A DNA stretch of 64,000 nucleotides from positions 310,001 to 374,000 of the forward strand of contig JAQGEQ010000244.1 of NCBI GenBank assembly GCA_034620365.1, written 5' to 3'. Below, piece after piece: positions 23,690-37,139 of the stretch. Source of the stretch: Pegea sp. RAD2-039 (lineage: Eukaryota > Chordata > Thaliacea > Salpida > Salpidae). The number at the start of each line of letters is the position of its first letter. Positions within the stretch are counted from its first letter, which is position 1. The notes below the pieces were generated by a model, which had not been told where the DNA came from, did not search any database, and saw only the letters and a program-made list of their open reading frames with translations. The position numbers were made by a program, and so were the translations under genes.

Positions 23690-26600
23690 AAATAAAATCT
23701 CGATTCTACAGTTTTCCACTAAATGCCTCTCTTATTACCTATAAAAAGATAATTAAACAATTTTGAGTTTTTGTTTTTATAGTCAAAAAAAGTTGACGCT
23801 AGACGTCGCTGAAGATAGATAATTTTGAAATCCTTGCATTGCTTCAGGCTATGTTTTTGTAAGTGATATTTGATTACTTGAATTTTAAGGCTTCCTTTTA
23901 TACTTTGTTGTAATTTGTAATAATTAAATTTAAAATGCAAACTAAACTATTTTATTAAGTAAAAACGTTTGTTTTGAACAAAAATTCTATTTTTAAAACA
24001 AATGATTTTTTTTTGCAATTTAAAATAAAGTAAAACTTTTTAACATACATTATTGTGTACACTATCAAACTACCTACTATTCAACTTTAGCAGATGCTGC
24101 TGATTAAAAACATTTTTATTTTCATTGTATTCGAATATAATTCAGAAATTTTAATCTCTTTTTCTACTGGCTGCCGTCTTAATATATAAATAAATAACGT
24201 TTTTCACTTAAGAAATATAAGTTAATTTCAAATTTCATTTTACGCAAAATGTTTTATGTAAGTCTATAGTTTTTTTTATTTCATTGACAACTTCTATGTA
24301 TTTATCCTTTTATACCTTTTCAATCAATCTCCAGTTAACGATATTTAAGATAAACGGTATTATTGGAGTCACCAAGCTATTGAAGACTAGAAGATTTTTC
24401 TTGTAATTTATTTCTGATGTTTATATCTTTCATGAACTTTGTTACAACTCTTTGCAAATCTTTTCCACTTTTATGTAATAGTTATTTTTATTTTCTTAAT
24501 TTTTAAACATTGGTGGTTTGCTTCTTGGCATAAACTTTGATTAATAAAGTTGTCATAAAAAGAACAAATTCTGTTTATGTTTGTTTACCTCTTTCGACAG
24601 AAGCTTATGAGCATTTTACAACGCCGAAAGTCAAAATAATAAATTTGTTGAAATCAAAGTGACCATGAAATTTCAGAGCTATTCATTGATTTCAACATAA
24701 AGTTTCAAGTTATTTATTTGTAACAACTGTTTAGTACATTAAGCTTTAAATTGAAACTTTTTAGAAATTTAATTCCATTTTACTATTGATTTTTCAGTCA
24801 CAAGATGTCGCTATAATAGTTTTATGTTTATATTTGATATAAATCTGTGACTTTGAGCTTACCAAACTTTGTTTATTAATATTCATACTACATAGAATAT
24901 CGGTTTCATCGATTTCGAAGTCATCGCTTGCTATTAATATTTAAAAAGTTAGTGGACCAGTCCCCCAACCATGAGCGAGTACCGCAGAACGTTGACGAGT
25001 CATGTGGCGAGTCAAAGGTGCCAGCTTCTGAATCAATGTGTCCGTTTAAGTTGGAATCGCTGTCGCTTTTACAGATGTGTAGAATTGCGCTTTCTTGTCA
25101 ATAAGACTCGTCGATGTAAACTAAAAGATTTTTAACTCCTAAAACTAATTTTGAATTTGTTTTCAGAAAATATCTAAAAGAAAATTTCTGCTTAAGATTT
25201 AGAACAAAAAGAAGCTGCATGAGCTATTTATTGATTTCAACATAAAGTTTCAAGTTATTTACAACATTTGCTTTACAGGTTTCATTTTTATAAAGCTTTG
25301 GTTGCTTTGCTTTATGATTTTCACTTTGAATTTTAATAACTTCTTCTGTTTTAATATTTTAATTTTCAGATATTAATATTCATATTTTACAACAAATTCA
25401 GATAAATGTTCAGTTTATACATAAAATGTTTTGTAAATAATCAATAAAAATTGCGATTTGCAGTTTCAAAAGATTTCAATGCGTTTCTATCTATTAAAGA
25501 ATATTTATGAAAAAAGGGAATAACCTTTATTTTGCGTTTAATAAAAATGAAATATTTATTAGTCTTAAAAACTAATTTTAATCAATTGTTTTTATAATAC
25601 TTAGTTAAGTTAAAAAAAACATTACTAAAATTATACATAAAAGAAATTCAAAGAAATTCTAACTTGACAATTTATTAAGATTCTGAGTAAACCAGTCTTA
25701 AACAAATTATTTGCGATTTGTCTCACCTTTATTAAAGTTTAGTAAATTAAACTTTAAATTGATTCTTTTGTAAAATTTAATTGCATTTTACTATTTAGTT
25801 TTCAGTCACAAGATGTCACTATAATAGTTTTATGTTTATACTTTATAAATTAATAAAAGTTGTAACCTCCTAACTGTCAAACATATTCATACAAGGTTTA
25901 TTCATACTCATACAATTAGCTTTATATAAGTAGTATCTGTAATAATCATAGTTTTAAGAAATCATTAAACAGTTTAAACTAAAATGTATTATGTACTAAG
26001 AAGAAGGAAATACTTTCTCTATAAGGTTGATAGGATACAAAATTAAAATCGTCGAACAGTTTTAAATTAATTAAACTTTTTAAGAAAATAAAAATTTAGA
26101 AACCTAATATTTTTTTTGACAAATATTGGATGAAAAGCTATTATTATATCGAGAATAGTTTCCTAACTTTCAATCCACGATATGAACCAGATCTCTTTTT
26201 TTTAAATAGACTATGTGTCTATAAACTAATCCGATAATTGTATCTAAAAACTAGCTGCAAACATTTAATTTTAAAACTGCTTTGAATATTTCATTGATAA
26301 TATTACTTGAATTGATTTTCAATTTTCATTTGACTTTTTCATCATAAAATCTTTGTTCCCAGTATGCTATTGTATGTCAATGAAACAAAAAAACCTTTTT
26401 TTTACTGCTTTTTTTCAGTCACAAGATCTTTCAATTTCATTTTTACGTTTGGTTTTTCTATTTTATAGAATTTATATTTTGTGTTAAGATCTGTTAGACA
26501 CGTACTTTTTCTTTTAGAACTTAAGCGTACAATAAACACTTTTTAAATGTTTAGAACAATCAACGAGTAAAGTGATTGAATTTTTTCTACATGAAAAATA

Positions 26601-29420
26601 TCTAAAATTATAAGAGACTAAACTCTCGTTGTTTAAAATAAATTAAGTTTATAAAGAAAATTGTATTTTGAAAAGTGAGTTTTGTCCAGACAATTACTAG
26701 ATTAAAAGAAATTAATAAATCTAAACAATTATTAATAGGAAATTAATTTTTCATCCATTAATTCATTTCAAAGAATTTGAAATCGACAGCTTGTCGATGG
26801 ACAAAAATCAAATTAGATGGAATTAGTTAAAAACCTCATTTACAAAAATATTAGTAAAATCTGAGTAATTGCATTATTGAATAAAATGTCAAAGTTGTTT
26901 TTTTTTAGCTTTCTTTTTGTAAAGCATTTTTTGCTTTGTTTAATGATTTACACTATGAATTTTAATAACTTCTTCGCTTTTAAGATATTGAAATTTTTAT
27001 TATCAGATATACAACAAATTTAGAAAAATATTAAATGTATATATATGATTTTTGTCTTTAGTAAAAAAAACAATTAAAAATACAATTTTTAGTTTTAACC
27101 CTAACCTCATGTACTCATACAATTAACTTTATATAAATAGTTTTTATAATAGTTGTAGTTTTGAAAAATCATTAAACAGTTTAAAACTAGAATTTATTAT
27201 CTACTAAGAAGAAGGAAATACTTTCTCTGTAAGATTGATAGTAAAAGAAATTAAAAATCCTTCGAAATTGTAAAGTTTTCGATTAATTTGATAATTATTA
27301 TCAGATATATTTTAAAGGTTGATTTTAAATGTTTTTTATTAATCTTTTCTAAAAATAATTCATATAATAATTTTTGTTGTCAATTTAAAGTTTTTTTTCA
27401 TCTGAAAATACTTTCGATATAAGGTTGATAGTAAAAGAAATAAAATGCTTCGGACAGTTTTTAAAAAGTCAAACTTTTAAAGATATATAAAATTTACAAA
27501 AACTCAATTCAAAAACAAATTCGAAACTAAATTTATTATTTAAAAAAAGACCAGTTTAAACAGTTTTCCACTCATTGTTACTCTGGCTGGACAACAATTT
27601 TTATTTTATTTTACTATAAATAAAAACATAACAATAAATTAGTATTTTCAATAAAATTTATTTTTACTTTTTTTTAAAGTAGCTTTAAGAATATACCAAT
27701 TTTTACTTCATAAAATTTATTAATTTTAAGAAAAATTGTTTATATAAAAAATCATAAAAAGCTAATCAAAGATTTTTCAGTTTTATGTTTCTATAGTCGA
27801 AAAAGTTGACGCTAGACGTCGCTGAAGATAAATAATTTTGAAATCCTGGCATTGCTTCAGGCTATGTTTTCGTAAGTGATACTTAATAACTTGAATTTCA
27901 TGGCTTAATTTTAAAGTTTGTTGAAATTTGTAAACATTATAGTAATATCAGAACTAAAGCTGATAAAAGTAGAATTTCAATACTAGTCTAGATCGTTAAA
28001 AGTATGGTTTTAATTTAGAAATCGTTAATTGTATTTTGGAATTTTGACTAAAAGAGTTTCAGTTTAACAATGTATCTCAAATAAAACTTGAAAATAATCT
28101 TGTAAAGATCTATATTTAACTGCTGTTTAAGCCTTTGTTTTGCTTCGTTGCACGTAAGAAATTTTGCAGAAGTAGATAGTTTTTTATCTCTTTGTTAACT
28201 TTTTCTAATTAACCTTTTCATTTAATCTCTGGTTAACAATATTTAAGGTCAACTGTATTATTGGAATCACCAAGCTATTGGAGACTAGAAGATTTTCTTG
28301 GAATTTAGTTCTGATATAAATATCTTTCATAAACTTTGTTACAACTCTTTGCAAATCTTTCCCACTTTTATGTAATATTTCTTGTATTTTCTTTAATTCT
28401 TAAACATTGGTGGTTTGCTTCTTGGCATAAACTTTGATTAATGAAATTTTTACAAGAAGAACAATTTCTGTTTATAATTGTTCACCTCTTGTAAAAGAAG
28501 CTTTTCAGCATTTTACAACGCCGAAAGTCATTATAATAACTTTCTTGAAATTAAAGTGATCATGAAACTTCAGAGCTATTCATTGACTTTAGCATAACGT
28601 TTCAAGAAATTTATTTGCAACAACTGTTAGATACGTTAAACTTTAATTTGAAGCTTTTTTTTAAATTAAATTAATTTTTTTTATTTATTTTTCAGTCACA
28701 AGACAACACTAGATACGTTTTAGATTTATTTTTTAGAAACTTAAAACATTGTAAGCTCCTATCAGTCAGACAAATAGTGGTACTCAGTGACTTTGAGCTT
28801 ACAAAACATTGTATATCAATATTCATACAAGGTTTATTCATACTTATGCAATTAGCTTTGTATAAAAAGTATTTCTAATAGTTTTAGTTTTAAAAAATCA
28901 TAAAACAGATTAAAACTAAAATATTTTATGCACTTAGAAGATGGAAATACCTTCACTATATGATTGATAGTAATAAAAATAAAATTTGTATCAAAGTTTT
29001 AAATAAATCAAACTTTTTAAGTGAAAGAAAAATTTTCAAAAATTCACTTTTTCATGACAAATACTAGATGTGAAGATTTTTTATATCAAGAAATGTTCCT
29101 TTAGCTATAAGTAACCCAAAGTTATCTTACATAAGATCTAATTTTTGATATCGACCATTTGTCGATAGAATAATCTAGCAAATACAACTAACAGATAACA
29201 GCAAACTTTTAAATTTAAAACTGATTGATTGTTTGAGTTAATAATATTAATTGGCGTCTTCATCGGTTTGACCTCAAATATTTGTCAAAATTCAAGTGTT
29301 TGAAATTTATAGTCAACAGGATAGTGATTTGATTTACAAAAACATATGATAATTTTTCTTTTAATATTTTTTTGAGAAAATCAATGAGTTCAGTCGGTAA
29401 CAAAATACTCAATAACTTTC
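23690..29420 (+). repeat. repeat mosaic 23.7-29.4 kb
   Basis: R2 cores at ~23785-23865 and 27795-27876; R6 at 24365-24660 and 28265-28560; R5 at 24790-24890 (partial), 25795-25960 and 28690-28890; R1 at 26113-26225, 26686-26800 and 29052-29170. In the 26113 copy the hairpin is TAGAC..GTCTA, a paired change from TCGAC..GTCGA. The coding-like fragment at 24921-25097 is the only gene-like part. The open frame at 23719-23940 (-) is a reading of R2. Confidence 0.7.
24921..25097 (-). pseudogene. GC-richer coding-like fragment, unknown
   Basis: An island of balanced composition in AT-rich repeat DNA. On the minus strand 58 codons are open, with SDSDSNLNGHIDSEAGTF then DSPHDSSTFCGTRSWLGDW, ending in TGA. 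The same frame continues upstream past one TGA to an acceptor-like TTTTAG near 25128. It is Ser/Asp-rich. It looks like an exon or exon remnant stranded in repeats; the family is not recognised. Confidence 0.35.
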
Positions 29421-30700
29421 GTGATTCATTTCATTACGAAGTCATTGTATTTATAAAATGTTTTAGTAGAAACGTCGCATGCTACAAAAATCATTAATAA
29501 ATTTTACACTGCTGCATGAGTAGTCTTACCAATAACTAACATCTTTAATATTAAAAATAATTAAAAATAAATAAATAATAATCATTTAGCTTTTTTAGAA
29601 CATTTTAAATAGCCTTCTGAACAATAATCATCTCATCATATATACAAATATATTTGTAAAGATTTTTTTTATGAGATTATTTGATTATATAATAAATGAA
29701 AAGGATGGTGCCTGAAGAGAGTACCTCTTGCTAAAACACATTCCCACAAAAAAAGTCTATTAAGTTAAAAATATAGAAAGAATCATATGTAACACATTGC
29801 CTTTATAACACGCCTAAGAAAGTTTAAGGATTTGTTTCACCTTTAGATTTCAAAACCCCTTTTTCTAACAACTTCAGTGAAACTCATAAACAAAATTAAA
29901 ATCTCTTACTTTAGTTAAATAGTAATTTTTCAAATTACTGTAATAAATAAACAAAATTTACTTTTAAAATGATAGTTTATCAATTAATGATCATTTTTCC
30001 TGGTTTAGATGATTAAGTTCATTATTGAGTTATTTTTTATATTATTAACATTCTGTGTAAGTTTGCACTATTATATTGTACAGAGACTTTCAAATTGAAT
30101 TTAAATAATTTTGTACTTTTACTTTAGAATCTCTATCTTATTTATTTTTTAATTAAATTTTTTAAATTATTTTTAATGAAAAAATAATTTATTAGAATAT
30201 TTATTATGACTAAGAAATGCTAGAAAATCAAATTATTCAAATTCTAAAAATTTATTTTTTTTTTCACGTTTGATAAAATTTTATAATGTTAGCTAAAAAT
30301 AGGATTTGTTCAAATAAATTTATAGTGTTTTTTGGTAATTACTTTTTAACTGTAAAACTTTATTCTTTAAGCATATAACGCTAATTATGAGTTTAATAGC
30401 AGATACAGTTGCAACACTATTGACGTCATTTAATTCTACACATTTCTAGGATATTATAATTCAATCTACTAGTAATATAATATTTGAAAATTCATATTGT
30501 AGTGTACATCATTAGTGACTTTTTTAATCAAAAATAAACATTTTGAATTTTGAATTTATTAATGAACAAGTGAAAACATTTTAAAGGAAAAAAATAAAAT
30601 AATAATAATTTAATAATAATAAATAAAATATAGCTTTCTATATAATAACAATTTTAAATAAAAAATGGAACAAGTTAAATAAAGTGAATAAATAATCTCT
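29420..30700. other. AT-rich DNA, no gene recognised
   Basis: 29690-29830 resembles the block at 35.88-36.0 kb (GCCTGAAGAGAGTACCTCTT). The remainder, to 30700, is A/T-rich with no repeat family or exon that I can support; one TGACGTCA occurs at ~30420. Confidence 0.5.
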
Positions 30701-32080
30701 TTTTGAAGTGACTAAATTTGGCGATATTAACGACTGCGTGGTAAGACAAAATCTAAGAACAAAACCTTCTTCAGTTTTCGGTATAATGTTATTTGATGAG
30801 CCTGAATCTGTTAAACAAGTAGTTATGTTTGTTTGAAAAAAAGTTAATATGATTGAATTAAAAACATTTTTACTTAAATAGTTAGAAAGTATTTCACTGA
30901 AAATCTTTTTAATTATTGTACATTAAAAGCATTTCTTCTAATATTAATCATAATAATTATTTGAAAATTTATTATCTAAAACGTAATAAGTAAGAAATCT
31001 AAAATTAATTTAGAATTGTTGACAAAGGAAAGCTATTTTCACAGCTTAAAATAAAAAGATAAATTAAGAACTGATTTTCGACCGGACAAACACTAGATCA
31101 AAAGAAGTTGTTAAAATGAAGAAATATTATTGAAATTTGTATTTTAACAATGGTCTTCTGTAACAAACATTTTGAAATCGACAAATTGTCGATGATCTAA
31201 TATTCAACTTGAAGTTAGTGAGTAATAATGTCATTGATTAAAATTTAATAGGAAGTCGAACTAAGATTACTTTAATAGAAAATATTATTGAAAGTGATTA
31301 GTGATTAAAAAAGGTTTTATTTAACCACTTGCAAAAAGCAAATAAACAAATTTTATAAAAAAATGAAGATATCTATGTAACTCTAATTCAAACCTATCAT
31401 CCAACATCAACAAATCGATATCCGCTGAATTGAACAAATTTAAATCTAAATTCATAACGATCAAACCAAAATCAAAAATATCTTTCTTTTTTATCTAAAT
31501 CAATAGATTTATGTACTTACAGACAAACCTATGGTCTTTTTAACATTGTTAATTAGTGGTTTTTTAATGAATTGAGTTATAGTCTGGTTACCAGTGAATT
31601 CAGTGAGAGTATTTGAAGGATTTTTAGCGAAAATAGTTTTATTTTAAACTTAATTTTGTATTGAAAAAAGTTTATTTAACTCATTCGAAGTTTTGATAAT
31701 AGCTTTTAATTTTATTCAATACAAATTATCAAGAATATTTTTTACAAAAAGTATTATTAGATTATTTCAATAGGAAAGGAATAACTGCAGAATTTACATC
31801 TTTTCAAAAAGCAATTTTTAATCAAAAACTTTATAAACATCTTTAAAAAAATTAGAATTTACATAATAGTGATTAAATTGATATACAGTTCATAAATTTC
31901 TTGTTTCCTTTATTTCTGTCTATTTGAAAATTACTAGTTGTTCACGAACAAAGGAAGAAAATGTAAATTATTCATTAATTATAAGTTCACTATAGTTTAG
32001 ATATGAAAATTTTACTAATTTTGATGTGATTTCAATTCTAGATAGTTAAAAAACTTTTTGCCAAGAATAGTTGTGATATC
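30700..32080 (+). repeat. composite unit: RRM copy b, R1, lead to arm
   Basis: RRM copy b (30713), R1 31081-31195 (hairpin ATCGACAAATTGTCGAT), the CGATATCCGCTGAATTGAAC segment (~31410), then AT-rich sequence (31450-32060, nothing seen) before the foldback arm at 32083. Confidence 0.7.
30713..30835 (+). pseudogene. captured RRM exon, copy b (5'-truncated)
   Basis: Starts at KFGDINDC, keeps a changed RNP1 segment and ends EPESVKQVVMFV before TGA. An R1 module follows at 31081. Confidence 0.6.
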
Positions 32081-32082
32081 TG

Positions 32083-33100
32083 CATCAAATGCAGATATTG
32101 GTAACATCTTGATCTTAATGCTGATGATTTGGATGATGAGTCTTTATAAATTTATCCATTAAAAAAGTACAATTATTCCTTAAAACCAAATTTTTTTTTA
32201 GTAATCACTTAGAAAACAGATTTAATAGTATTCATTAAAATAGCTAACTCAAATAAAGTTAATAAATTACTTTTTCTCCTTTTTTGTTTACTTTTAATTC
32301 AACAAAAGTAGAACAATTTTATCTGCTAATAAAAAGTATTTGTTAAAAATAAAATTATTAATTTTTATTCTAAAATTTCCTTAAAAGTAAATTTTTTGAA
32401 AACTTAGATTTATCTAAAGCTAGAAATTTGAATGTGAGATATTTGGAAGTAAATTTATTGTCGGAAAACTATTAAAGGAGAAAAACAAAACATGAAAAAA
32501 AATGTATAATTTTCAAACATACTCTTTGGTTTTATGATATTTTAATAATTATATAATTTTAAGTTTAGGTTTGCTAATAAAAGCTGCAGTTTTTATTTCT
32601 TAATAGTTTTATTTATTTTGTTTATTTCTAATTTTTCATAATATTATCATTCTTGAAAAACGTTGAAAAAGATTTTTTGTAAAACAACATTACTGATACT
32701 TAATTTGCATGAAAATAAAATAGTAAATAATAATGTTTGATTAAAATATTAACAATTTTAAAGAGAAAATTAAATTAATCTTAATTTGATTTTTATTATT
32801 ATTCGTTTTTTTAAACTTCAAAAACTAGATGATTTCTAAAATATTGTTCTTATTGAAAGAAAATTGTTCTTATTGTTTTTTTTACTTAAAGTTGAAACAC
32901 TAAAATGTCTTTAAATAGTTTTATTTTTCAACTTTATTACAATTGCATCCTCTTAAATATTTCTAAAATTAATCTCTATTACATACAGAAGTGAAATTTA
33001 AAGTTGTTAATTCTGTTATTTTAATAAGAAGTTTGATTTTCTAGTTTTGATGTGATTTCAATTTTAGATATTCGAGAAACTTCTTGGCTACAGTAATTTT
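32083..33100 (+). repeat. single foldback arm with exon 2 remnant
   Basis: Inner part of the foldback arm, in the same orientation as 18.70-19.67 kb. It opens with a remnant of captured exon 2 (HQMQIL, then GTAACA at 32101) and ends near the inner edge at ~33050. It continues into spacer-type sequence (33110-33440) and then an R1-containing block (33465-34310). Confidence 0.7.
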
Positions 33101-33109
33101 TAAGCCAAA

Positions 33110-34310
33110 TGTGTTATTTTCATCTCATATTTTATTTATCAAATCAAATCAAATTTCATATGAAACTGAAAAGGTTCCGGTTCACTGATTTTGCTTTACA
33201 GACTTGATTATATTTTAAGTAAAGCGTCGATATACTACTTGTTATGATTTGAATGAAACTGTTTTCAACTTTCTATTTGAACTTTATAAATTTTCTTCCG
33301 TTATGGTTTTGTTTCATAAAATTTCACATTAGCAAATGAAGTAAATCAACTTTTTTCAGTTAAAAAACAGTAATTTAACAAAAAAGCTTTTTAATTAGCT
33401 TTACAATCACAAATTTTACTTTAGAATATTTTTAGATTTACAGTTTAAGTTTGCAATAATTTTGTAAAGATAGTTTCATCCTCGTTTGTTGTATATATTT
33501 TCTAATATAAATATTTTCTCTTTATTTCTTTGAAAGAAGTTGAAATAATAAAGAATGGAATTAACCAAATAACTCAATTCAAATAAAATTATTACTACTA
33601 ACTAATGATAAGAATAACAAATTAAAATTAAACTTTCTTTAAAAGCACTAATCAAAAATAGGAGAAAGTTTGATCTTAAACTGGTTAATTACTATAACCA
33701 AATTACAACTTTCTAATTACATCACCGACAAGTTATTGGTAAAAATGTTATTGTAAAGTTGAAGAAAACAATTTTAGTTTACTATCGTTAGTTTATAGTA
33801 ATTTAAATTTTTAATCATTTTGCTACCCAATAAATTAATTGATATTCTAAAAAATATATAAACTTGTAATCACCGTAGGTTTTTTGAATACAACGACAAG
33901 CCACAATTTTTTCAAAATTCAAAAACTTTAATATCAACAAATATTTGATGCCAAATTGAACATGACGTCATGTAATTTTATTTTGTGAAAAAATCAAATA
34001 TTTCTAAATTTGAAAGTTTCCTGTTTTTTCTTAGTTGCAATAACGAGAATAATCTATCGACACATAGTCTATATCAAAATTAACCAAAATTGAAAGAAAA
34101 CTGTAATCTCGTAAACCAAAAGCCAAAATCTTTATATAAAAATATCTTTCCATCTAGTATTTGTCAGGAAGAAAACTAATTTATTAATATTTATTTATCT
34201 TTAAAAGTTTGATTTATTTAAAACTGTGCGACGCTTTTTATCTCCTTAGATATCAATCTTATAGAAAAATTATTTCCTACTTTTTGGTGAATAATAAAAT
34301 TATTTAAATA
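33110..34310 (-). repeat. spacer-type block and inverted copy of 8.1-9.0 kb
   Basis: 33110-33440 matches the foldback spacer (20100-20400 inverted) and 47790-48110 directly. 33465-34310 is the reverse complement of 8.1-9.0 kb, with R1 at 34057-34170 in minus orientation. Confidence 0.75.
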
Positions 34311-34566
34311 ATTATTATTGTTCCAAAAATAACGTTTTAGTCATCTGAGTTTGTTTCCTTAACATCAAATGCATTTTGTAAATTTGTACTTTAGCTAAAA
34401 TATCTTCAAGACATTGTAAACTTTTTTAACAATTTAAAGCTAAAAGGTAAAGTTTCAAACATTTCTCCACTATATTTTAAAACTATAAGTTTGTTTCTTT
34501 GTGATAAACTCAAAATATCTTTCTCACATCATGTTAGTAATAATGCTATTTGAGATATGTTTACAG

Positions 34567-34727
34567 ATAAACTAAGAGATTGTTTCAAGAAATTTGGCGA
34601 TATTAACGACTGCGAGATAAAACGAATTCCAAGGACAAGAGCTTCGTCAGGTTTCGGTATAATGTTTTTCGCTGAACCTGAATCTGTTGAACAAGCAGTT
34701 ATGTTTGTTTTAAAAGAGTTAATATGA
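34567..34727 (+). pseudogene. captured RRM exon, copy c (longest open)
   Basis: The best copy: acceptor ATGTTTACAG at 34557-34566, then an open frame of 52 codons with KLRDCFKKFGDINDCEIKR, RASSGFGIMFFAEPESVEQA, then VMFVLKELI and TGA. The acceptor phase requires one base from a preceding exon. The fold would keep RRM alpha-1, beta-2 and beta-3 only. Confidence 0.7.
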
Positions 34728-35269
34728 GTTAATTAAAAACATTTCTATTTTAATATTTAGAAACAGTTTCATTAAAATTTGATTTAATTATTTTACATTA
34801 GAAGTATTTTTATTAATATTAATCAAAAAAATTATTTGAAAATTCAAAATCTAAAACGTAATAAGTAAAAAACTTAAATTAATTTAAAATTGTTGTCATA
34901 CTTATCTCTACAGACAAAAATTAATGATTTTTAAATGACAATTAAATTTTCATTTTCACATCTTAAAAATTTATATTGTCAAACAAAAAATATAAATTGT
35001 CTTTTTATAAGTTGTTTTTATTATGTAACCAGCTTTTCAATATTTAGAATAAAGAAATATAATTAGATCTTTTTGACAAATCAGTTATTAAAATTTACAA
35101 TTTATACATTTTTTGTTTTCGGTCATTCTGTCAATTTGAAAATTACCTTTGGTTCACGAACAAAGGAAAATTATTAATTATAAGTTCACTTTAGTTGAAA
35201 TATTAGAAATATACTAGTTTTGATGTAATTTCAAGTCTAAATAGTTGAAAAACTTTTTGGCTACAATAG

Positions 35270-35600
35270 CTGTGATGCATTAAAACCTAAGTCTGTATTA
35301 TGGCTTGCTTCAGCAGAGAAGGGCCATGCTGTAAGCCAGGAAATCCGGTTGTTACCAAGACAAAAGGATTCCATTTTCCACGACAACAAAGTTATACGGC
35401 AGAAAGGACATACTGATGAAGCTACATCCAGCTGATGTTGCAGTAGCTGTCAGAACGATACTAGAGAACAGAAATGTTATGCTTACAGAGTTTCAACTCA
35501 GGTTTTAAATTAGGAGTCTTGCATCTCCTAGAAGTAATGTTATGAAACAGACCAACATGGCGCTTATATCGAGGTTGAATTGAGTTTTTTTTTTCAATTG
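35270..35600 (+). pseudogene. GC-richer coding-like insert, unknown
   Basis: This lies in the ~1.1 kb present in the right copy of the inverted duplication and absent from the left one. Two short frames touch through ATGA: 35300-35416 (MACFSREGPCCKPGNPVV..., 38 residues) and 35416-35508 (MKLHPADVAVAVRTILENRN..., 30 residues). A third frame across the same stretch is also open (RLLPRQKDSIFHDNKVIRQK). I cannot tell which frame, if any, was coding, and I do not recognise a family. Confidence 0.35.
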
Positions 35601-37139
35601 TCATTTTCTTTATCAAATACATCTATGAAATATTATGTCGATAGCAATAATTAAATCTCTTTATTAATTCTTTAGTCACAAGATTTCTTTATAATAGTTT
35701 TATTATCATATTTTATAAAATTATGTTTTGTGTTAACATCTATTAGACAAGCATTTTTTATTTTTGACTTTGGATTTACAGAGCATTTTTCTAAATATTT
35801 ATAAAGAATTTAATTTCAAATTATTCTGATCATTATTTTGATTTTAATGTATATTTTGTCATTTCATTTATTCATTACAATAAATCCGAAATGGTTGCCT
35901 GAAGAGAGCACCTCTCGTAACACATTCTCACAAACAACATCTATTTAGTCAACAATATAGAAAGCAATGGATGTAACACTAGCATTTCAGTAGTCCTCCA
36001 AGCATATAACACTTTAAACTTGCAAATAAGGAAAAATTCACAGTTTGGAAATGACAATATTGGAAATATTATAACTTCTGCTTGAACAACACGAGTGATT
36101 CTGACATGACAATGTTTGATAGCAGCTGATTACATGTATTAATTGTACGGTATGAGAAACCATTTTATTAAGATTTACAAACTCACTTTAATTAAGATAT
36201 GAAAAATTTACAGATTTTACAATATATATCAAACTCATATATGAAACATATCGCTGATAGTAATATTCAAAATTAATTGTAAACTAAATAATGAGGGTCA
36301 TGAAAATGCAACCACATAAAAAAGTCGATCAAAATGTGTGAAGCTAAAACTTGTTTTGAGTTTGAAGAAAACGTCATCGACATTTAGTCGACTTCAAAAT
36401 AAAATCATCAATGTTTGTTATTGCATATGCAAACTTTTGATATGTAAGCCTAATTTATATAAACTTTTCTAAATCTAGTATTTGTCCGGATAAAAACGAA
36501 GCTTAACACATCGTTACCTTCTCAGTAGATTTGATTCAATTTTTTGAACAGTTTTACTATTTAAAATAAAATATTAAATTTTATTTTTGTTGTTACTACT
36601 TTTTAAATTTGAATTTTATGTTTTATTATAAAAATTTAAGAAATCTAATTTGCTTTAAAATCAGTTGGATTATTTCTTATGTAATAAAATTTGAATAATT
36701 TTGCAGGAAATTTTTGTTTATTTTATTTATTTATTGCAATAAAACAAAAACAAATTTACCTTATGTATTTAATACTTCTTATATCTCGTTTTATCAATAA
36801 TTATAATAAATGTTAAAATTAATAATTATTATCACAGAACAAAAATATATACAAAAGTATAAATTATATATTAATTTTTATAATAATTTAATTTGGTATA
36901 TAGAGTATTTGTTTGGTGAATAATACTTTTTTCAAAAATATTGTTAATTTTGCAGATTTATCTATTTGAAACTTTTTTGAAAAAAATTTATTTGAGGACG
37001 ACTTTGTTGTTTGATAATAATCTAAAACTTTTTTACTACATGGTAAGTTTTAGAATTACGATTTCTAGAAATATTTTTATTTTAAGATTAAAATGAAATC
37101 ATTTATGGAAGAGAATTTAAATATTTATGAATATTTAAA

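Larger units (their letters stand above)
21345..23690 (-). repeat. large inverted duplication, left side
   Basis: Reverse-complement match to 34325-37800. It includes R1 22646-22760 (hairpin GTCGACTAAATGTCGAT), a block at 22800-23330 identical in order to 35.81-36.37 kb, and RRM copy d. The left copy lacks about 1.1 kb present at 34.68-35.81 kb. Confidence 0.8.

Noticed and set aside
23719-23940. 73-codon minus-strand frame
   Set aside because: It is one of several frames through the R2 core and not the one kept open in most copies.
15980-34727. RRM segments as functional genes
   Set aside because: Each copy has only part of one RRM, with no start codon or upstream exon nearby, and most are truncated or frameshifted.
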